DNA of 64,000 bases from Meiothermus granaticius NBRC 107808 (lineage in GTDB: Bacteria > Deinococcota > Deinococci > Deinococcales > Thermaceae): assembly GCF_003574355.1 (NCBI RefSeq), contig NZ_QWLB01000001.1, forward strand, positions 62,001-126,000. Reading direction: 5' to 3'. Both the position numbers and the translations under genes were made by a program. This document shows, in pieces, positions 16,650 through 24,449 of the stretch (position 1 is the stretch's first letter; each line of letters opens with the position of its first letter). The notes under the pieces were generated by a model, which ran no database searches, was not told where the DNA came from, and worked only from the letters and a program-made list of their open reading frames with translations.

Positions 16650-18093
16650 CCGATGTTTGGTTGGTTTGTGGGTTGGTGTCGGTGGAATTGTTTGCTGCTC
16701 CAGTTGCATTCTCCGCCTCGATTCGGTTTACTTCAGCCTCGACATCGGCGTTGTTCCAGCCGGTGCGTTCACGTATCGCCTCGTGCCGACTGATGACTCC
16801 GGCATTGCGCAGGTTGAGCAGAACCTGGCTTTCCTCACCGTCGTCTACCGGCAACCCATCGCGCCAGATGATGTTGAGGCCCTCGAGGGTGGGTGCGTCA
16901 CTGTGGAGGGCCTCGAGGCGGTTGGCGATGAGGACGATCTCCCGGAGGGCCGGGTCAAAGTGCATCCGCAGCCGGTTGACCTTTTTGAGTGGGGCAAACA
17001 GGAGCCGCCGCAGGGCCGAGCCGCTCTCTGCCAGGCCCTGCTTCATCAGGCCAAACACTGCCGGGCTGGTTTCGGAAATGAGATAGAGCTGGTCCTTCAG
17101 CTCCTCAATTTCTCGGAATGCCCCCTCGAGGTTCCCATTCCAGATCATGTACCCCGGTGGGCTCTCACCCTCGCCCACCGGAATGTATTTACCGCCTCCC
17201 CGGAAGTGCTCGATGCCCGTGTATGGGTCGCGCTCGAGGGCCAGCTCGGGGCCGTACATGCCCGGGTCTGCGTGCTTGTCCAGGATGCGCGAGACCTGGC
17301 CCAACCGAATCTCCATCTCCTGAATGAGCGTCTCGAGGTCGGAGTAGTCGTCTGCCCCATACAGCTCGTCTGAGGCGCGTACACCTACCGCTTGGACGAT
17401 CAATGGCTCCTCTACGCCAGTTTCCTGTGGGAATGCTGTGTCCGGGTGATCTACCAGCCAATCCGCGATCACATATTTCCGCCTGGCCTCATCTCCGGTG
17501 GGTCGGAGCAGGTATACACGCCGCTCGTACAGACCAGGTTGATGGATTTCGGCCCAGAGCAGGGGCTGAGGGTTGACATAGCCGCGTGGCCTACCCACCC
17601 CCTGCCACGCGATCACATGGGCCAGTACCTTACGGATATTGGTGGGGGAGACTACGGGAAACCAATACTGTGGGGGTTGGGCATAAATTTTGGCCTCGCC
17701 GCCCACCAGCGCGGCCTTGAATAACCCGTCTCCGTAGCGGCTGATGTCGAGAGCGACCTCGTAGGCCGTGCTGACCAGGCGGCTCCGCCTCAGAAAATCT
17801 TGGAGCCACGCTTGCCCTTCCTCATCACCCCCAGTGACACTGAGGGTAGGCGGGTCACCTAGGAGCAAATCGGCCCAGAGCTTGGAGAGGCGTCGGTGCC
17901 AGTTCAGGATTAACAGCAGTTCGGTGCCTAAATCCTCTCGCAGCAATCTGGCCCAATCACGGAATACGTCCTGATGTCGTCCCTGCCAAAGCAAGCGGTT
18001 GGCTGCGTAGGTGTCCAACCGCTCTCCCTCAGAGGGCGGGGGCCAGGGCTGGCCCTTTTCCAGAAAGCTCAGATCGGTCAGATATTCATTCAT
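16600..18093 (-). CDS. Portal protein (SPP1 gp6-like)
   Basis: The 497-residue protein follows the large terminase. It has the portal pattern of a helical N-terminal wing (LNWHRRLSKLWADLLLGDPP), a central clip/stem region around ELYGADDYSDLETLIQEME, and ISETSPAVFGLMKQGLAESGSALRRLLFAPL, which is typical of SPP1-type portals. The last 40 residues are low-complexity N, T, S and G, usual for portal tails. As a dodecamer it forms the DNA channel and docks the terminase. SPP1-like portals go with headful packaging, so a pac site is more likely than cos, although none was located. Confidence 0.9.
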   Translation of the reverse strand: MNEYLTDLSFLEKGQPWPPPSEGERLDTYAANRLLWQGRHQDVFRDWARLLREDLGTELLLILNWHRRLSKLWADLLLGDPPTLSVTGGDEEGQAWLQDFLRRSRLVSTAYEVALDISRYGDGLFKAALVGGEAKIYAQPPQYWFPVVSPTNIRKVLAHVIAWQGVGRPRGYVNPQPLLWAEIHQPGLYERRVYLLRPTGDEARRKYVIADWLVDHPDTAFPQETGVEEPLIVQAVGVRASDELYGADDYSDLETLIQEMEIRLGQVSRILDKHADPGMYGPELALERDPYTGIEHFRGGGKYIPVGEGESPPGYMIWNGNLEGAFREIEELKDQLYLISETSPAVFGLMKQGLAESGSALRRLLFAPLKKVNRLRMHFDPALREIVLIANRLEALHSDAPTLEGLNIIWRDGLPVDDGEESQVLLNLRNAGVISRHEAIRERTGWNNADVEAEVNRIEAENATGAANNSTDTNPQTNQTSDGGASGPLESGTTSAT

Positions 18094-18200
18094 GCTCGCT
18101 CTCCTGAGGGCTTGATGAGCACCTTATTTGGGTTCGGATAGCCGAAAACCACACGTTTTGCTAGACCGGAGTACAAGAATATTGTGTTTACTCATAATGT

Positions 18201-19499
18201 CTACCAACCTCGAGGCTTGTTCGCCACCTGAGGCCGTACACGGGCGAATAAGGTATGGAGGGCATAGCGGATGGCGTCCTGCTCGTGGTCGTTCTGTTTC
18301 AGCGGCTTATCCTCACCGCGCTCCTGGGCCTGGGCGTCCCACAGGTAGCCTCCGTAGCTACGGATTAGGCGCGTGCAGGCCCTCGAGACCGCAAACTCCC
18401 CAGCTTTGAGCATTCGGGCATGGGTGCGAATGCCCGCGAGCACCTCGTTGTCCGCTGGACGCACCGACCAGCCCAGGCGTCGTAGCTGTGTTTTGAAGCT
18501 CGCAGCGCTGGGGTCGAGGATGATCCCACGCACGGGCCTCCCGGCGAGCCTGGGGGTAGTGACAACACCACCGGAGGGTTGCTGGGGCAGCCCCACAGCC
18601 CCTAAACCCTCGAGCCAGGCGGTCAGGTCGGTGGCGTACTCGAGGTCAGTCCGGCTCCCCGACTCCCGGCCACTGTGGTAATACTCCGCCAGGGCCACGG
18701 CCATGGGCTCGCTGGGTGCTGGCCGCCGCACACCCACCAGAATGAAGACGGTGGGGTTACCGGTGCCATAGTCCGCCGAGACCCAGAACTCCTCAAACTC
18801 CGCAGGGTCGGGTGGCTCGAGGGTGTGTATAGCCTCGTCGAAGAAGTCGAATACCGCGCCCTCGGCCTGTACCCATAGGCCCTGGATGAAGCGCTTGTAC
18901 CACAGCGTGCCGGGGCCATATTCGCGCTTGAGGTTCTCGATATAGGCCGGGGGCAGGTGGACATTGACCTCTATGGGCCAGTGGAAGGCTCGCACGTCCA
19001 GCTCGTGCGCTCGGTCAATCCACTCGGTTTTGAGCCAGTGGTAGGGCGGGCCGGGGTTGGTGGTGCCAAAGCCTCGAGCCCCGGCTACCGAAAGGCGGGC
19101 CATGCACTGGCGATGGAACTCAGGGCTGCCCAGGCTCATCTCATCGCGGTAGAACCCGGCCCAGGTTCCGCCCCGCACCTTCTCCTCAGCCCGCGCATCG
19201 GCTTCACCCAAAAGGTGAAGGGTGCGACGCCCAATGCGGGCGCGGTGTTGGCCCCGCGAGTACCAGAACTGATCTTTCAGCATCTCGGCCAGGGGGAGCA
19301 GGACGTTGCGCTCGAGCACCTCCTCGGTTCGCCCAATCATCATTAGCAGGCCATTTGTCGGTGCAGTCTGGGTGAACTCGATCCATGCAATGAGGGAGTG
19401 AATGGTTTTGCTGGATCGCACTGGGCCATGCCAGATGTTGAGACGGGCGGTAGCGTCGCGCACTGAGTTGGCTGGTGCGCCGGGGATGATCGAGAACAT
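18201..19499 (-). CDS. Large terminase subunit
   Basis: From ATG 19499 the protein has 432 residues. The ATPase part has a Walker A-like GPVRSSKT at about residue 25 and a Walker B region FYRDEM. The C-terminal RNase H-like nuclease shows the acidic residues SADYG, LDPSAAS and HEQDAIRYAL. It packages DNA into proheads. The start was chosen because a possible promoter (TTACAG, 16 bases, GATAAT; 19543-19516) would place the mRNA start about ten bases upstream; an ATG at 19517 is an alternative. Unusually, terL is separated from terS by an oppositely oriented hicAB pair, and its promoter region is shared with hicA. Confidence 0.92.
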   Translation of the reverse strand: MFSIIPGAPANSVRDATARLNIWHGPVRSSKTIHSLIAWIEFTQTAPTNGLLMMIGRTEEVLERNVLLPLAEMLKDQFWYSRGQHRARIGRRTLHLLGEADARAEEKVRGGTWAGFYRDEMSLGSPEFHRQCMARLSVAGARGFGTTNPGPPYHWLKTEWIDRAHELDVRAFHWPIEVNVHLPPAYIENLKREYGPGTLWYKRFIQGLWVQAEGAVFDFFDEAIHTLEPPDPAEFEEFWVSADYGTGNPTVFILVGVRRPAPSEPMAVALAEYYHSGRESGSRTDLEYATDLTAWLEGLGAVGLPQQPSGGVVTTPRLAGRPVRGIILDPSAASFKTQLRRLGWSVRPADNEVLAGIRTHARMLKAGEFAVSRACTRLIRSYGGYLWDAQAQERGEDKPLKQNDHEQDAIRYALHTLFARVRPQVANKPRGW

Positions 19500-19510
19500 A
19501 GTGTGAATGG

Positions 19511-19543
19511 TTGACATTATCGCATATTTGCGATATACTGTAA
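19511..19543. promoter_or_regulatory. Divergent hicA / terL promoter region with shared operator
   Basis: On the plus strand TTGACA (19511-19516) and TATACT (19534-19539) are 17 bases apart, a near-ideal sigma-70-type promoter. The hicA ATG at 19546 lies where transcription should begin, so hicA mRNA is probably leaderless. On the minus strand TTACAG (19543-19538) and GATAAT (19521-19516) are 16 bases apart and point to terL. Between the boxes lies a perfect inverted repeat, TATCGCA-tatt-TGCGATA (19518-19535). HicB antitoxins with a helix-turn-helix normally bind such repeats, so HicB could control both directions; this is inference. Confidence 0.75.
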
Positions 19544-19545
19544 CC

Positions 19546-19734
19546 ATGAAGGTACGGGAGGTAATCAAGCTAATCGAGGCCGATGGATGGGTGATGGAAC
19601 CTCGTAAGGGCACCAATCACCGGCAGTTCAAGCACCCCAGCAAACCCGGCAAGGTCACGGTGAGTGGCAACCCTGGCGACGAACTGGCACCCAAGACGCT
19701 CAAAAGCATCCTCAAGCAAGCTGGGCTCAAATGA
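19546..19734 (+). CDS. hicA: HicA mRNA interferase toxin
   Basis: The 62-residue protein begins MKVREVIKLIEADGWVM and contains the double-stranded-RNA-binding-like HicA fold, with the key segment GTNHRQFKHPSKPGKVTV. The histidine after TN is the expected catalytic residue for cutting mRNA. The start at 19546 is favoured by the promoter directly upstream and by normal family length (about 60 residues); a longer frame from 19507 would overlap the promoter. It is followed after 34 bases by hicB with its own ribosome site. In this prophage the pair lies antisense inside the late operon. Confidence 0.92.
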   Translation: MKVREVIKLIEADGWVMEPRKGTNHRQFKHPSKPGKVTVSGNPGDELAPKTLKSILKQAGLK

Positions 19735-19768
19735 GCCCAGCCCACCCGACCTTCACAGGAGGCAACCT

Positions 19769-20245
19769 ATGCACGATTTTTTGGCAGTGATCGAGCGCGG
19801 CGAACGAAACTACTCGGCCTATGTGCCGGAGATTCCCGGAGTTGCGGCGACCGGGCGCACCGTAGAGCAAACGCTTCGGCGACTTTCAGAGGCGCTGGCT
19901 ATGCACCTCGAGGGCGAGATGGCACCCTCGCCCAAGCTCCGGACCCGCGAGGAGCTGAAGCGGTTCCTCGAGGCCCAGGGGGAGCGCCTGGAGGAGGATG
20001 ACCGGGTGGAGTGGGTGCGTCCAAAAAGCCCTGACCCGGTGAGCCTCGAGATCCAGCGAGTTATGAAGGCAGCCGGTGTCACTCAGGCTATGTTAGCCCA
20101 GCAAATGGGCACCACTCAGAGCGCGGTGGCCCGGTTGGTAGACCCCCATTACGGTCGGCATAGCCTGGATACCTTGCGCCGGGCTGCCGAGGCTCTGGGA
20201 TACGAGGTCGAGGTGAAGCTGCGTCGGCGTAGGCACTCAGCCTAG
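19769..20245 (+). CDS. hicB: HicB antitoxin with C-terminal helix-turn-helix
   Basis: The 158-residue protein has a HicB_lk domain at the N terminus (FLAVIERGERNYSAYVPEIP, then GVAATGRTVEQTLRRL) that masks HicA. A C-terminal HTH_3 helix-turn-helix from about residue 95 (GVTQAMLAQQMGTTQSAVARL) is expected to bind the operator upstream of hicA. The ATG is preceded by AGGAGG at 19757-19762. Its stop codon directly abuts the stop of the convergent terS gene, with no bases between. The dedicated ribosome site fits the need for more antitoxin than toxin. Confidence 0.92.
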   Translation: MHDFLAVIERGERNYSAYVPEIPGVAATGRTVEQTLRRLSEALAMHLEGEMAPSPKLRTREELKRFLEAQGERLEEDDRVEWVRPKSPDPVSLEIQRVMKAAGVTQAMLAQQMGTTQSAVARLVDPHYGRHSLDTLRRAAEALGYEVEVKLRRRRHSA

Positions 20246-20710
20246 CTATGGCTCGAGGCGCTGCTGCTCCTGACGGAGATTGCGGATGCTCTCCACCAGG
20301 GCCTCGAGGGTTTTCTCTCCCTCGGCTTGTGGCTGGGGCTGCTCCATGCCCATCCAGCGGCCCAGTAGCTCCGCTGCTCTCAGGACATACAGTGGACCCT
20401 TCACGCCCCACTTCCGGTAATACTCGGGGCTGCCGAAGGCAAACTCGAGCATGCGGTGGATGAGGCGCTCCCGTTCGGCCCCATAGGCCAGGGCGTAGGC
20501 CTGCATTTTCGCACGAATGGCGTTCTGGACGTTGGGATTTGCCAAGATTTCGGAGGCGAACGCTCGGGCATCTCGCCCCTTCGCTCCCTTATATCCCGCT
20601 TTCCGATACGCTTCCGAGGCATTGAAGGTGCTCAGGTAGTTCTCTACAAACACCCGTTGCTGTGGGGTCAAGCCGTCTGGGTCGTTGGCCTGGGCCTTAT
20701 GGCGGGGCAT
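20246..20710 (-). CDS. Small terminase subunit
   Basis: From ATG 20710 (GAGG nine bases upstream) the protein has 154 residues. It resembles the Terminase_2 family: LTPQQRVFVENYLSTFNASEAYRKAGY at about 12-38 forms the DNA-binding helices, followed by ILANPNVQNAIRAKM and a helical oligomerisation part. It recognises the packaging start and feeds DNA to terL. It is the first late gene, preceded by a hairpin (20735-20759). In other phages it lies next to terL; here hicAB intervenes. Confidence 0.9.
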   Translation of the reverse strand: MPRHKAQANDPDGLTPQQRVFVENYLSTFNASEAYRKAGYKGAKGRDARAFASEILANPNVQNAIRAKMQAYALAYGAERERLIHRMLEFAFGSPEYYRKWGVKGPLYVLRAAELLGRWMGMEQPQPQAEGEKTLEALVESIRNLRQEQQRLEP

Positions 20711-20734
20711 GTATTCATCCTCATAACGACTACG

Positions 20735-20759
20735 CCCCTGGAGCCTCAAACTCCAGGGG
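20735..20759. terminator. Hairpin at the early/late operon boundary
   Basis: A perfect nine-base inverted repeat, CCCCTGGAG-cctcaaa-CTCCAGGGG, lies between the last early gene (stop at 20823) and terS. There is no strong T-run on either side (TTGAAAGTTT follows on the plus strand), so it may be a weak terminator, an RNA-processing hairpin, or an antitermination target controlling late transcription. Confidence 0.55.
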
Positions 20760-20782
20760 TTGAAAGTTTAGACACTGCACCA

Positions 20783-20798
20783 ACTTGTGTATACTCAA
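20783..20798. promoter_or_regulatory. TATACTCA operator-like site before the late genes
   Basis: The sequence TGTGTATACTCAA here recurs almost unchanged at 28419-28431, and its TATACTCA core recurs as an inverted pair in the early promoter at 28769-28794. It lies in the only gene-free gap between early and late operons. The likely reader is the prophage repressor or another early regulator. No convincing -35/-10 pair toward terS could be found, so late transcription may need an activator or read-through. Confidence 0.5.
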
Positions 20799-20822
20799 GA
20801 TAAAGCCATCAGCCGGAGATGT

Positions 20823-21065
20823 CTAGTGGGTAACGTGGGCCAGGGCGGCCCGTGCCCGGATTGCGGCCTCACGCAGCAGGTCAGCCTCGAGGCGGTAGCG
20901 CTCGGCCCGGGCCTCGGCACTTTGTAAAGCCGCCTCGAGGTGGGCTACGCGTCGCAGGAGGGAGCTCAGGGTTTGTTCGGCACGGTCAATGTCCATAACC
21001 TCGGAACCAGGGCAGCCGGCTGAGGCATGACGGGCCAGGGTTTGAAGGGCGGCTTGTGGGCTCAT
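20823..21065 (-). CDS. Small coiled-coil phage protein
   Basis: The 80-residue protein is mostly one helix with a heptad pattern (ALQSAEARAERYRLEADLLREA). It starts by ATGA overlap with the previous gene and ends the early operon. There is no recognisable domain. Being last before the late genes, it could be a late regulator, but composition alone does not support that. Confidence 0.55.
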   Translation of the reverse strand: MSPQAALQTLARHASAGCPGSEVMDIDRAEQTLSSLLRRVAHLEAALQSAEARAERYRLEADLLREAAIRARAALAHVTH

Positions 21066-21244
21066 ATCGCTTCCTCCCGGTTGATGTCGCCCGCCAACAG
21101 ATCAGCGTTGTCCCTCTCGAGCTGATTTGCTGCTGTATTCAATGCTGCCGCCTGCTCTGCCAAGCTCTCAGCTCCGATCTGGCGGAGGGTTTGGATGATG
21201 TGGGCACGGGCTGTTGGGGTCATTTTCTCAAACTCGGTTTGCAT
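21062..21244 (-). CDS. Small helical phage protein
   Basis: The 60-residue acidic protein begins MQTEFEKMTPTARAHIIQTL. The ATG at 21244 has AAGGAG nine bases upstream, which excludes a longer frame read over the methylase gene end. It is helical and may pair with the following coiled-coil gene, with which it shares a four-base overlap. No family recognised. Confidence 0.55.
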   Translation of the reverse strand: MQTEFEKMTPTARAHIIQTLRQIGAESLAEQAAALNTAANQLERDNADLLAGDINREEAI

Positions 21245-21246
21245 GT

Positions 21247-22131
21247 CTACTCCTTTAGAGCGCCTGCGGCGAACAGGCCCGGCTGAAGCCCCCGCAGGGC
21301 CCTCCAGCTCCGGGGGCTGAGCCACAGGGCCTCGGTGCGGGCCGATTGCCGCGAGTTGTTGGTGTAGGTCTGGGTCTCCACCCGCACCCACCCGTGGGCC
21401 TCGTAGAGGTCGGCGTAGAGCTCTGAGGGATACCCCGAGATCAGGGCATGGGCCGCTAGCCCCCGGAGTTGCTCGGCCAGCCGGAGATGATCGGCCTCGC
21501 TCAGTTCATGCCGGTAGCTGGCTGATTTTTTGCGCCGGGTCTCGAGCAAGTACGGGGGGTCGCAATAGATTAATGCCTCAGGGTCATCGAAACGGGAAAT
21601 CATCTCAAACGCGTCATCCTGCATGATCTGCACCCCCAGCATCCGCTCGGCCACCGCCCACAGGTGACTCAGGTCCCACAAGCGGGCTGGGGGCCGCCAG
21701 ATTCCACTGGCTTTGGCCACATAGCGGAAGCTGCGCTGGCGGTCCACCGCGTTCATGCCAATCCCCATCCAGGACAGCACAAAAAACCGCCGGGCAGCCT
21801 CCAGGGGGTCCTCGGCGGGCTCGGTGGAGCGTTCATACTCCGCCCTCGCCCAGGGGGTGAGCTCGAGGGCCCGGATCAACTCCCCAGGCCGCTCCCGCAA
21901 CACCCGGAAGAAATTCACCACCCCACCATCCCGGTCGTTGTAGGTCTCCAGCTTGCTCCGGGGTTTGCGCAGCAGGATGCTGGCCCCGCCCCCGAACGGC
22001 TCCACATAGCTCTCGTGGGGAGGAAAGTGTTGGAGCACGAACGGGGCAATCTGCCACTTGCTGCCGAAATAGCGCAGGGGAGGGCGGGCTGGTTCTCTCG
22101 AGAGCGGCTCCTCAGCTAGGGTTGTGGTCAT
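21247..22131 (-). CDS. DNA adenine methylase (D12 class)
   Basis: The 294-residue protein has the D12/Dam N6-adenine methyltransferase arrangement. LRYFGSKWQIAPFVLQHFPP at about 18-37 is motif X; YVEPFGGGASILLRK is the S-adenosylmethionine-binding motif I; YNDRDGGVVNFFRVLRE follows; and the catalytic motif is CDPPYLLET at about 195-203. It transfers a methyl group to adenine in DNA, probably GATC-like, although specificity cannot be read from sequence. In phages it protects against host restriction. No partner endonuclease is adjacent, so it acts as an orphan methylase. Confidence 0.92.
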   Translation of the reverse strand: MTTTLAEEPLSREPARPPLRYFGSKWQIAPFVLQHFPPHESYVEPFGGGASILLRKPRSKLETYNDRDGGVVNFFRVLRERPGELIRALELTPWARAEYERSTEPAEDPLEAARRFFVLSWMGIGMNAVDRQRSFRYVAKASGIWRPPARLWDLSHLWAVAERMLGVQIMQDDAFEMISRFDDPEALIYCDPPYLLETRRKKSASYRHELSEADHLRLAEQLRGLAAHALISGYPSELYADLYEAHGWVRVETQTYTNNSRQSARTEALWLSPRSWRALRGLQPGLFAAGALKE

Positions 22132-22171
22132 CTCCCTATCTCCTCCTTGCCTTTTGTACGCTCAAGCGAAA

Positions 22172-22390
22172 TCAAGTCGAGCACCCTCCTCGGTACTCCA
22201 GGCGCATGGTTTCGCCTGGGGCTGGTTTCATCTCGGCAGCCTGGTCTATCAGATCAGAAAGGTGATCCGCCACCTCCGGTGCGAAGAAAAGGGTATCGTC
22301 CTGTGGATCCCACAGAGTGGGCACACCGGAGATTTCCACCGCTGCACCGTTTGGAAAGACGTAGGTGTGGGTAACCTCTTTCGTGGTCAT
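22172..22390 (-). CDS. Small phage protein, 72 residues
   Basis: The protein begins MTTKEVTHTYVFPNGAAVEI. It looks like a short beta-hairpin domain followed by a helix (EVADHLSDLIDQAAEMK). It shares an ATGA-type overlap with the gene before it. Its first strands resemble small antitoxin-like or regulator proteins, but I see no definite match. Early-operon location suggests host takeover or DNA metabolism. Confidence 0.5.
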   Translation of the reverse strand: MTTKEVTHTYVFPNGAAVEISGVPTLWDPQDDTLFFAPEVADHLSDLIDQAAEMKPAPGETMRLEYRGGCST

Positions 22391-22584
22391 TGCTGCACCA
22401 AAATTTCATCCAGTTCGGCCTTGATTGCATCGTGCCGCTCAGCCCAGCGCGATTGCCCGCTATGCTCGTAAACCATTTGGGCGAAATCGCGTTCAAGGCG
22501 CAGGTACTCAAGCACTCTGAGGCGGCCCACTTCCATCCCCGGCGTGTCTTGAGCTTGAGCTCGGGGCTTGATGTTCACGTTCAT
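22387..22584 (-). CDS. Small phage protein, 65 residues
   Basis: The protein begins MNVNIKPRAQAQDTPGMEVG and continues as a charged helix pair (RLRVLEYLRLERDFAQMV, then HDAIKAELDEIL). The ATG at 22584 overlaps the preceding stop and has AAGGTG upstream. No family recognised. Tight overlaps on both ends are the evidence that it is real. Confidence 0.52.
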   Translation of the reverse strand: MNVNIKPRAQAQDTPGMEVGRLRVLEYLRLERDFAQMVYEHSGQSRWAERHDAIKAELDEILVQQ

Positions 22585-23213
22585 GATTTCACCTTTCTTG
22601 CGGTGATGTACCGCTTCAGCCATAGGCATGCCTCGAGGTAGAGCTTGGAGCGACGGCGGGGGCTAACGAGTTGCAGTTTGTTGTCCACCAACCGGAGCAA
22701 GCTCCGGGGGAGTGAAGAGGGCCCTCGCGCAGGCGCTAGCCGCACCCGCGACAGGGCCATGTCCACCCATATTGGCGCCGCCTCGCTCAATTCATGCCTG
22801 AGCAGGTGGGGCTTCACATAGTCATCTGGGAGGATCAGGTAATCAGACAACACGACGGTGTGGCCCTTGGCCCACTCGCCCACCGTAGGGGGCAACGGGC
22901 CACCCCGGATCAGGGCGTAGTAGGCCAGTAGGTCAGAAACCGTGAGACTGTAGCGCTCGGCCAGGGCCTCGAGGTCTACGTCGTCTAGGCGCACTAGAGC
23001 GTCTATGCGGCCAAAGTCTGGATGCTCCTGCACCCGCGTCAAGGCCCGTAGGTTGCCACTCGAGCCGCGTGGGTTGAGCGGGGTAAAGCTGCCAATCCTC
23101 AGTCGCTTGTATTTAGGTTCGCGCAGGGCTCGGTAGTAGGCGTCACCATTCCAGAGCTCATCCTTGGATCGGGGAATCTCCAGCTCTGGGATGTTGAGAT
23201 TTTCAAGCTCCAT
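22581..23213 (-). CDS. Uncharacterised early phage protein, 210 residues
   Basis: The protein begins MELENLNIPELEIPRSKDEL. A helical middle part (DDVDLEALAERYSLTVSDLL) resembles a helix-turn-helix arrangement, and the C terminus is strongly basic (SLLRLVDNKLQLVSPRRRSK), which could bind nucleic acid. It lies four bases after a 92-residue gene and next to the VRR-NUC nuclease, suggesting a replication or recombination role. I cannot assign a family. Confidence 0.6.
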   Translation of the reverse strand: MELENLNIPELEIPRSKDELWNGDAYYRALREPKYKRLRIGSFTPLNPRGSSGNLRALTRVQEHPDFGRIDALVRLDDVDLEALAERYSLTVSDLLAYYALIRGGPLPPTVGEWAKGHTVVLSDYLILPDDYVKPHLLRHELSEAAPIWVDMALSRVRLAPARGPSSLPRSLLRLVDNKLQLVSPRRRSKLYLEACLWLKRYITARKVKS

Positions 23214-23216
23214 CGG

Positions 23217-23495
23217 TCACAGCAGTCCCCTCGAGAGATCGTCTAGGGCCGCCTTCAAACCGTCCGGCAGCTTCTGGCTCAGCCGTGCGCGGACGTAGTT
23301 GAGGCGAACTTTTGCCGTGCCCATTGAGCCATATTCGAGTGCGGTTTTGACGGCATCCAGGGCCTCGTTGACCAGCTCGAGGGCCAGGCCGCCCACCAGA
23401 TTCGATTCAGCAGCTGCGTCAGCAATGGTCTCAGCCTGCCTCAGCAGCTGCCATGGCTCAGTGGTTTCCAAGTAGGTGGGATAGGGTTTCAACAT
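23217..23495 (-). CDS. Small helical early phage protein
   Basis: The 92-residue, all-helical protein begins MLKPYPTYLETTEPWQLLRQ. It sits between the VRR-NUC nuclease and the 210-residue gene, with one- to three-base gaps. No motif or membrane segment is visible. Probably an accessory factor of the replication cluster, from context only. Confidence 0.52.
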   Translation of the reverse strand: MLKPYPTYLETTEPWQLLRQAETIADAAAESNLVGGLALELVNEALDAVKTALEYGSMGTAKVRLNYVRARLSQKLPDGLKAALDDLSRGLL

Positions 23496-23496
23496 C

Positions 23497-23832
23497 TCAG
23501 TCCTTCTTCCCGCCGTAGTAGGCTTCTCGCTCAGCGACTATGGCCTCGTCGAGGCTTCTACAGACATAAACCGATGTGCCGCACGCCCGAATCTCGGCGT
23601 GTTTGGCGACCTGGTGTGAGGAGAGCTTTCCCTCCGGGCTTTTGCATTCGATGAGCAGTACCCGCCCGTTTTTGAAGGCGGTCAGGTCGGGATAACCCAG
23701 GCTCAGGGTGCCCCACCGCCCGCCGCCCCTTCGCCCGGCTCCGGCGTCGGTGATCTCGACGTACCAACCCATGACCTGCAAATAGGTCACGATCTGTCGC
23801 TGTATCTCCTCCTCCCTCAATCTCTGCCCCAT
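23497..23832 (-). CDS. VRR-NUC domain nuclease
   Basis: The 111-residue protein matches the stand-alone VRR-NUC family of Holliday-junction-resolvase-type enzymes. It has an N-terminal EEEIQRQIVTYLQVMGW helix, then YPDLTAF (catalytic aspartate), LIECKSPEGKLSSHQ (the ExK motif) and a final strand (TSVYVCRSLDEA). It should cut branched or other structured DNA during phage replication, with magnesium as cofactor. It follows the replication initiator block, consistent with a resolvase role in place of RusA. Confidence 0.9.
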   Translation of the reverse strand: MGQRLREEEIQRQIVTYLQVMGWYVEITDAGAGRRGGGRWGTLSLGYPDLTAFKNGRVLLIECKSPEGKLSSHQVAKHAEIRACGTSVYVCRSLDEAIVAEREAYYGGKKD

Positions 23833-23840
23833 GCGTACCT

Positions 23841-24077
23841 CTACGGTCCCTGCTTCAAAAACCGCGCCTTCCTGCGCACCCCCTCCGCATTTCCCCGGTT
23901 GACAGATGCGCTAAACCCAAGCTCCAGCGCCAGCAACTCGCCCAGTCGCCCACCCTCGCATTTACAGGCGAGATAAAGGGCATTCATCTGGGACTTGAGC
24001 TGCTCTATGGGTGCGTCCGGCTCGAGGGCTTCTACGGCAGCGGCTATGCTAAGACCCACCGTTTGCTCTCCCTTCAT
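23841..24077 (-). CDS. Small early phage protein, 78 residues
   Basis: The helical protein begins MKGEQTVGLSIAAAVEALEP and contains two cysteines within KCEGG/ACKCE and a basic C-terminal end (EGVRRKARFLKQGP). It lies four bases after the zinc-ribbon gene. No family recognised; the basic tail is compatible with nucleic acid binding. Confidence 0.52.
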   Translation of the reverse strand: MKGEQTVGLSIAAAVEALEPDAPIEQLKSQMNALYLACKCEGGRLGELLALELGFSASVNRGNAEGVRRKARFLKQGP

Positions 24078-24080
24078 CCG

Positions 24081-24449
24081 CTATCTCCCCTGTGGCGTCG
24101 CCTTCCGTATCTGGCCTATCACCTGCCCCATGTCGAACCATTGACCCCCTTGCTTGTTGTGCTCGACGACCGCTCGCCTCGCCGTTTCGAGTACGTCAGG
24201 GTTGGCTTGGATTTGTCGCCGGAGCAAGCCATTCAATCGCACGATCTCCTCCTCGAGTGGGTCGTGCGGCTTCCCAGCGCTGACAGAATTAGCGGTGTAC
24301 TGCATCAGGCTTCCAAGCAGATACAGCGTCCGGGCTGCACAGCAGTCATCCACCGGGGCGCGGTACGTATGACCAGCTGGGGTGGTGCGCTCCAGCGCGT
24401 GTCCACAAAAGTGGCACTTGCCGAAACTAAAAACCTGCGCATCCTTCAC
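24081..24449 (-). CDS. Zinc-ribbon phage protein
   Basis: The 122-residue protein starts with GTG (GGAGG seven bases upstream). It has an N-terminal CHFCG pair and a second DDCCAARTL cysteine pair at about residue 36, which together could bind one zinc ion. A helical region follows. It overlaps the replication initiator gene by four bases. It could be a DNA-binding partner in replication (a helicase-loader-like role is conceivable), but no such motif is visible. Confidence 0.6.
   Translation of the reverse strand: MKDAQVFSFGKCHFCGHALERTTPAGHTYRAPVDDCCAARTLYLLGSLMQYTANSVSAGKPHDPLEEEIVRLNGLLRRQIQANPDVLETARRAVVEHNKQGGQWFDMGQVIGQIRKATPQGR

Noticed and set aside
20711-20822. Sigma-70-type late promoter before terS
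   Set aside because: No -35/-10 pair with 16-18 base spacing was found toward terS; only the operator-like site and a hairpin are supported.
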